16,073 bases of DNA from the NCBI GenBank assembly GCA_021829055.1, contig JAJZCS010000017.1, positions 1 through 16,073 on the forward strand. Direction: 5' to 3'. The DNA is from Pseudomonadota bacterium (GTDB taxonomy: Bacteria; Pseudomonadota; Alphaproteobacteria; Acetobacterales; Acetobacteraceae). Below are positions 13,694 through 16,073 of this stretch, one piece after another. The position numbers and the translations under genes are program-made. A model generated the notes under the pieces. That model saw only the letters and a program-made list of their open reading frames with translations. It did no database searches and was not told where the DNA came from. Numbering within the stretch: position 1 is the first letter of the stretch; each line of letters begins with the position of its first letter.

Positions 13694-14836
13694 TAGTGCA
13701 TTGACGCATTCTTAGGATTCGCAAAGCGCCGCAGGCGTGCGAGTCTTGCTGCATGGCTCAGACAGTTTGTGTTCTCGTATCCGATTCCGACCGCGTTTAG
13801 CTGAAAGCGATCGTACCGAACCGCAAATGCCCGCGTAAGCACGTCGAACGGGCGAGGATTATTCTCGGATCCGCCGAGCAAGCGCCGGTGCAGCACGTGG
13901 CCGCAGCCGTGGGTGTCAGCCGGCCGATGGTCTGGCGCTGGCAACAGCGCTTTGCCGAAGCCGGTGTCGAAGCTCTCTTGCACGGCGCAACGCGTAAGCC
14001 CGGTAAAGCGCCTAATCCGGCCGAGACTGTCGCGCGCGTGGTGGCGCTGACCTGCAGCGAACCACCGCGCGGGATGACGCACTGGACCGGCCGAGCCATG
14101 GCGAAAGCGGCCGGCATCTCGCTCCTCTCCGTCCAGCGCATTTGGCAGGCCCTCGCCTTGCAGCCGCACCGCATCCGCAGCTTCAAACGCTCGCGCGCCC
14201 CCCGGTTCGAGGTCAAGCTTTGCGACGTTGTCGGCCTTTATATCGATCCGCCCGCGCATGCCGTTGTGTTGTCGCTCGACGAGAAGACCCAGATTCAGGC
14301 GCTTGATCGTACCCAACCGGGCTTACCGAACAAGCCGGTTAAATGCGCAACTATGACCCATGACTATAAGTGTGACGGCACCACTACCCTGTTTGCCGCG
14401 CTCAATGTTCTGGACGGGACGGTCATCGGACGGTGCATGCAGCGCCATACCCATGAGGACTTCATCCGCTTTCTCAACACCATCGAGGCTGTCGTGCCGG
14501 CTGGAAAACTGATCCACGCCATTGCCGACAACTACGCGACCCACAAGCATCCGAAGGTTCTGGCTTGGTTCGCCCGCCATCCGCGCTGGACATTTCACTT
14601 CACGCGGACCTCGGGTTCCTGGCTCAACGCCGTCGAAAACTTCTTCTCCAAGCTCACCCGGCAACGCATCCGGCACGGAGTTTTCCGCTTGGTCGTCGAG
14701 TTGCAGTCCGTCATCAAATGCTATCTCGAAGAACACAATGCTAATCCCGAGCCTCTTCTCTGGACCAAATCCGCCGCCGTCATTCTTCAAAAACTCGGTC
14801 CCGAGCACAGCATCTTCCGTATGAGACGATGCACTA
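13694..14836 (+). mobile_element. IS630-family element, both ends present
   Basis: TA dinucleotides at 13694-13695 and 14835-14836 flank an element of 1139 bases (13696-14834). Left end GTGCATTGACGCAT and the complement of the right end GTGCATCGTCTCAT agree at 10 of 14 positions, as imperfect terminal repeats, and TA duplication is the hallmark of IS630 insertion. The transposase fills nearly the whole element. Confidence 0.8.
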
Positions 14837-14844
14837 GGACCTGA
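13753..14844 (+). pseudogene. IS630-family transposase with amber codon 16
   Basis: The natural frame starts at ATG 13753 (MAQTVCVLVSDSDRV), meets TAG at 13798-13800 as codon 16, and continues unbroken for 348 codons. KHVERARIILGSAEQAPV and VGVSRPMVWRWQQRFAEAG are the helix-turn-helix part. The DDE catalytic residues are in place in SLDEKTQIQALDR, IADNYATHKH and LNAVENFFSKL. Family members normally begin at this ATG, so the stop probably inactivates the protein unless translation restarts at GTG 13888, losing the first 45 residues. The frame stops (TGA 14842-14844) outside the right TA, in host flank, so the last residues are not encoded by the element. Family certain. Confidence 0.85.
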
Positions 14845-15083
14845 TCCCGTCCGTCATTTCAGCCTTGTTGGCTCGCCGACGCAACAGCAACGGCCGTGGA
14901 GCCCTAAGCCATACAGCAGATTCCGAATTCAGCTTAAATAGTCGATGAGATGCATCCGGTGATTGCCTGAGAAAATTGCGCTTTTATTTGGTACGTATTG
15001 AATTCGTCAAAGGATCTCCGAGACATCGCGGGAGCGTCGGATCACTCCGGCGCTCCCGCCTGCCCGCGAGGCAGTCGACCATT
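14845..15083. other. Spacer right of IS630
   Basis: A stretch of 239 bases between the IS630 transposase end and the RuvC-like gene. It holds the hairpin at 15028-15059 and otherwise no coding frame or RNA gene that I can support. Confidence 0.4.
15028..15059 (-). terminator. Hairpin after the RuvC-like gene
   Basis: GCGGGAGCGTCGG (15028-15040) pairs with CCGGCGCTCCCGC (15047-15059) with one T-G mismatch, around a 6-base loop. It begins 24 bases after the minus-strand stop at 15084. There is no T-run, so it may be a weak or factor-assisted terminator. Confidence 0.6.
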
Positions 15084-15614
15084 TCAATCAAGTGGATCTA
15101 GTTCACCCATGGCGGCGAAATAGGTAACGACCAGCGCGGCGGCATCGAACAGACACTGATGCGGATCCAGGGTGTTCCAAACCTCACGTGCCCCGGGCTG
15201 GCGGTGGCCGAAGCTCTCGATGCGGTCTGCGATAACCCGGGCAATCTCACCGCGGGTCTGCGCGCCAAACTTGGTAAAAGCATGCCGGATGGCATCTCGG
15301 TCGAAGACGCAGGCTTGAACTTTTAAGGTTTTAGCTTCGGCCAGGAAGGTACGATAGAGCGCTTGAATGCGTGGCCTACGGAGACTTTCGCCGTCCTCGA
15401 ACGTTTCGAAGACGAGAACGCCGGGCTCATAACGATCAATCAAACGCTTGAAGCTATCGGTTAGTTTGACATCACGGCCCGCTCGCTCACGAACCATTCC
15501 CCAGCCCACCAGCTTCTGGGGTGTCTCGAATAGTACCCAGCCAAATCCGAAGGTGTTGATATGTACGCCCAAAACGAGGCCCGGGGCGGCAAAGCCCAAC
15601 GCGGTCTTAGTCAT
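15084..15614 (-). CDS. RuvC-like (RNase H fold) protein, first Asp lost
   Basis: A 176-aa protein whose first strand reads LVLGVHINTFGFGWVLFE, followed by GVLVFETFED (Glu70), a basic helix RRPRIQALYRTFLAEA, VFDRDAIRHAF-KFGAQTRGEIA and the closing helix FDAAALVVTYF (Asp157). This order is that of RuvC-type resolvases and related RNase H fold nucleases, in which a first-strand Asp binds metal; here His18 takes that place. The acidic residues at 70 and 157 remain. The protein could be an inactive or DNA-binding-only form, or metal may be held differently. It overlaps the upstream XRE-type regulator by 8 bases, so both are translated together. Fold fairly sure; activity doubtful. Confidence 0.65.
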   Translation of the reverse strand: MTKTALGFAAPGLVLGVHINTFGFGWVLFETPQKLVGWGMVRERAGRDVKLTDSFKRLIDRYEPGVLVFETFEDGESLRRPRIQALYRTFLAEAKTLKVQACVFDRDAIRHAFTKFGAQTRGEIARVIADRIESFGHRQPGAREVWNTLDPHQCLFDAAALVVTYFAAMGELDPLD

Positions 15615-15957
15615 AGTGATAGGTAATCTGGAGGCGATTAATTAGTGCAGTCAGATGCGCGCGCTTACGCTTTGTGAAAGCATCCTTACGCTCCGCCAGG
15701 CGTGCCTCCATGGCGACAGCGCGATCCAGGACGACATGCTCCATAGCCTCGACCATCTCGGGAAAGAGGTCACGATGTGGTCGTCCAAATATGATCTCTG
15801 CCATGAGCACAATGCGCGCGCTTTGCTTGCGTTGCTCAAGTTCGGCAAGCGCTACGCGGCTACCGGTGAGGCCCATAAGTTCACCGAACTCCGACTGGCT
15901 AAGGCCAGTGCGAAGACGTTCGGTCCGGATATAATTTGTTAGGCGGTGACGCGGCAT
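15607..15957 (-). CDS. XRE-type helix-turn-helix regulator
   Basis: A 116-aa protein from ATG at 15957 (MPRHRLTNYIRTERLRTGLS); an in-frame ATG nine bases upstream is also possible, while the longer frame beyond it crosses a palindrome and is unlikely. Residues 8-60 are a Cro/C1-type helix-turn-helix (LRTGLSQSEFGELMGLTGSR, then a recognition helix and EIIFGRPHRDLFP). The remaining half is a charged helix (AMEARLAERKDAFTKRKRAH) likely to dimerise. Its stop overlaps the RuvC-like gene start (TATGACTAA), which couples the two. It presumably represses its own operon through the palindrome 10 bases upstream. Confidence 0.85.
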   Translation of the reverse strand: MPRHRLTNYIRTERLRTGLSQSEFGELMGLTGSRVALAELEQRKQSARIVLMAEIIFGRPHRDLFPEMVEAMEHVVLDRAVAMEARLAERKDAFTKRKRAHLTALINRLQITYHYD

Positions 15958-15966
15958 AACATGCAT

Positions 15967-15981
15967 CCCGGATAATCCGGG
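15967..15981 (-). promoter_or_regulatory. Likely operator of the XRE-type gene
   Basis: CCCGGATAATCCGGG is a perfect 7-bp inverted repeat around one A, ending ten bases upstream of the XRE-type start on the minus strand. Position and symmetry fit a dimeric repressor site or a leader hairpin. Confidence 0.5.
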
Positions 15982-16027
15982 CAATACAAGAATCGCAGTC
16001 ACAGGATTTCAGGCTAGGCGGCAGATT

Positions 16028-16042
16028 TTGACGCCCAGTCAA
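16028..16042. repeat. Inverted repeat upstream of XRE-type gene
   Basis: TTGAC (16028-16032) and GTCAA (16038-16042) are separated by GCCCA. It lies about 70 bases upstream of the XRE-type gene and could be a second regulator site; on the minus strand TTGACT here could also serve as a -35 element, but I see no good -10. Confidence 0.35.
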
Positions 16043-16073
16043 ACGAGTTGGGGATAACGATGTCATTAGTCGA

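Noticed and set aside
16060..16073. Possible start of a plus-strand gene (ATGTCATTAGTC) after GGGGATAACG
   Set aside because: Only 14 bases remain before the window edge, so coding cannot be judged.
1..16073. CRISPR array, tRNA or rRNA genes
   Set aside because: No regularly spaced repeats, no cloverleaf or conserved rRNA segments seen by eye on either strand.

Overview
The window looks like accessory DNA (plasmid or integrated island) of a GC-rich Proteobacterium, most likely an Alphaproteobacterium. This is inferred from the GC-rich codon third positions in the backbone genes, the replication-relaxation/VirD4-like module, the AlpA-type regulator and the IS630 elements. No rRNA, tRNA or CRISPR array was seen.

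Layout. (1) 1-2406 is a decayed stretch. It holds a gene running off the left edge, several small ORFs, a gene remnant broken by a stop codon, and the 5' end of an IS630 transposase. (2) 2407-4764, minus strand, is a compact four-gene cassette. In transcription order it encodes an EACC1-like protein, a trypsin-like serine protease with an intact His-Asp-Ser triad, an 83-aa helical protein, and a class III nucleotide-cyclase-like protein with both metal-binding Asp positions. This resembles the effector-associated conflict systems described by comparative genomics and is the strongest candidate for a little-described immune system here. (3) 4881-8636 is a mobile-element backbone. It has a truncated replication-relaxation gene (minus) and, divergently, a small membrane protein, a 300-aa single-TM protein and a 700-aa VirD4/TraG/HerA-like DNA-transfer ATPase in a tightly packed operon. 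The defence cassette appears to have replaced the rest of the replication-relaxation gene. (4) 8834-9699 holds a frameshifted poly-gamma-glutamate hydrolase (DUF867) gene facing an AlpA-type regulator, with a perfect palindrome between them.

(5) 9910-13526 is a second, more AT-rich cargo island. A methyltransferase gene (plus) meets, tail to tail with a 10-bp overlap, a minus-strand cluster. That cluster encodes a 93-aa protein with its own good promoter, a P-loop/nucleoside-deoxyribosyltransferase-like fusion, and a membrane-anchored protein with a possible degenerate phospholipase-D-like domain. A strong intrinsic terminator lies between the first and second genes of this cluster, almost touching the second gene's start codon. 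(6) 13694-14836 is a complete IS630-family element with TA on both flanks; its transposase carries an in-frame amber codon at position 16. (7) 15084-15957 is an XRE-type regulator translationally coupled to a RuvC-like (RNase H fold) protein that seems to have lost its first catalytic Asp.

Overall this is a mosaic of a conjugation or replication backbone, two probable defence cargo modules, and several decayed genes and insertion sequences that mark the seams. All functional names rest on reading motifs by eye; no database search was run.
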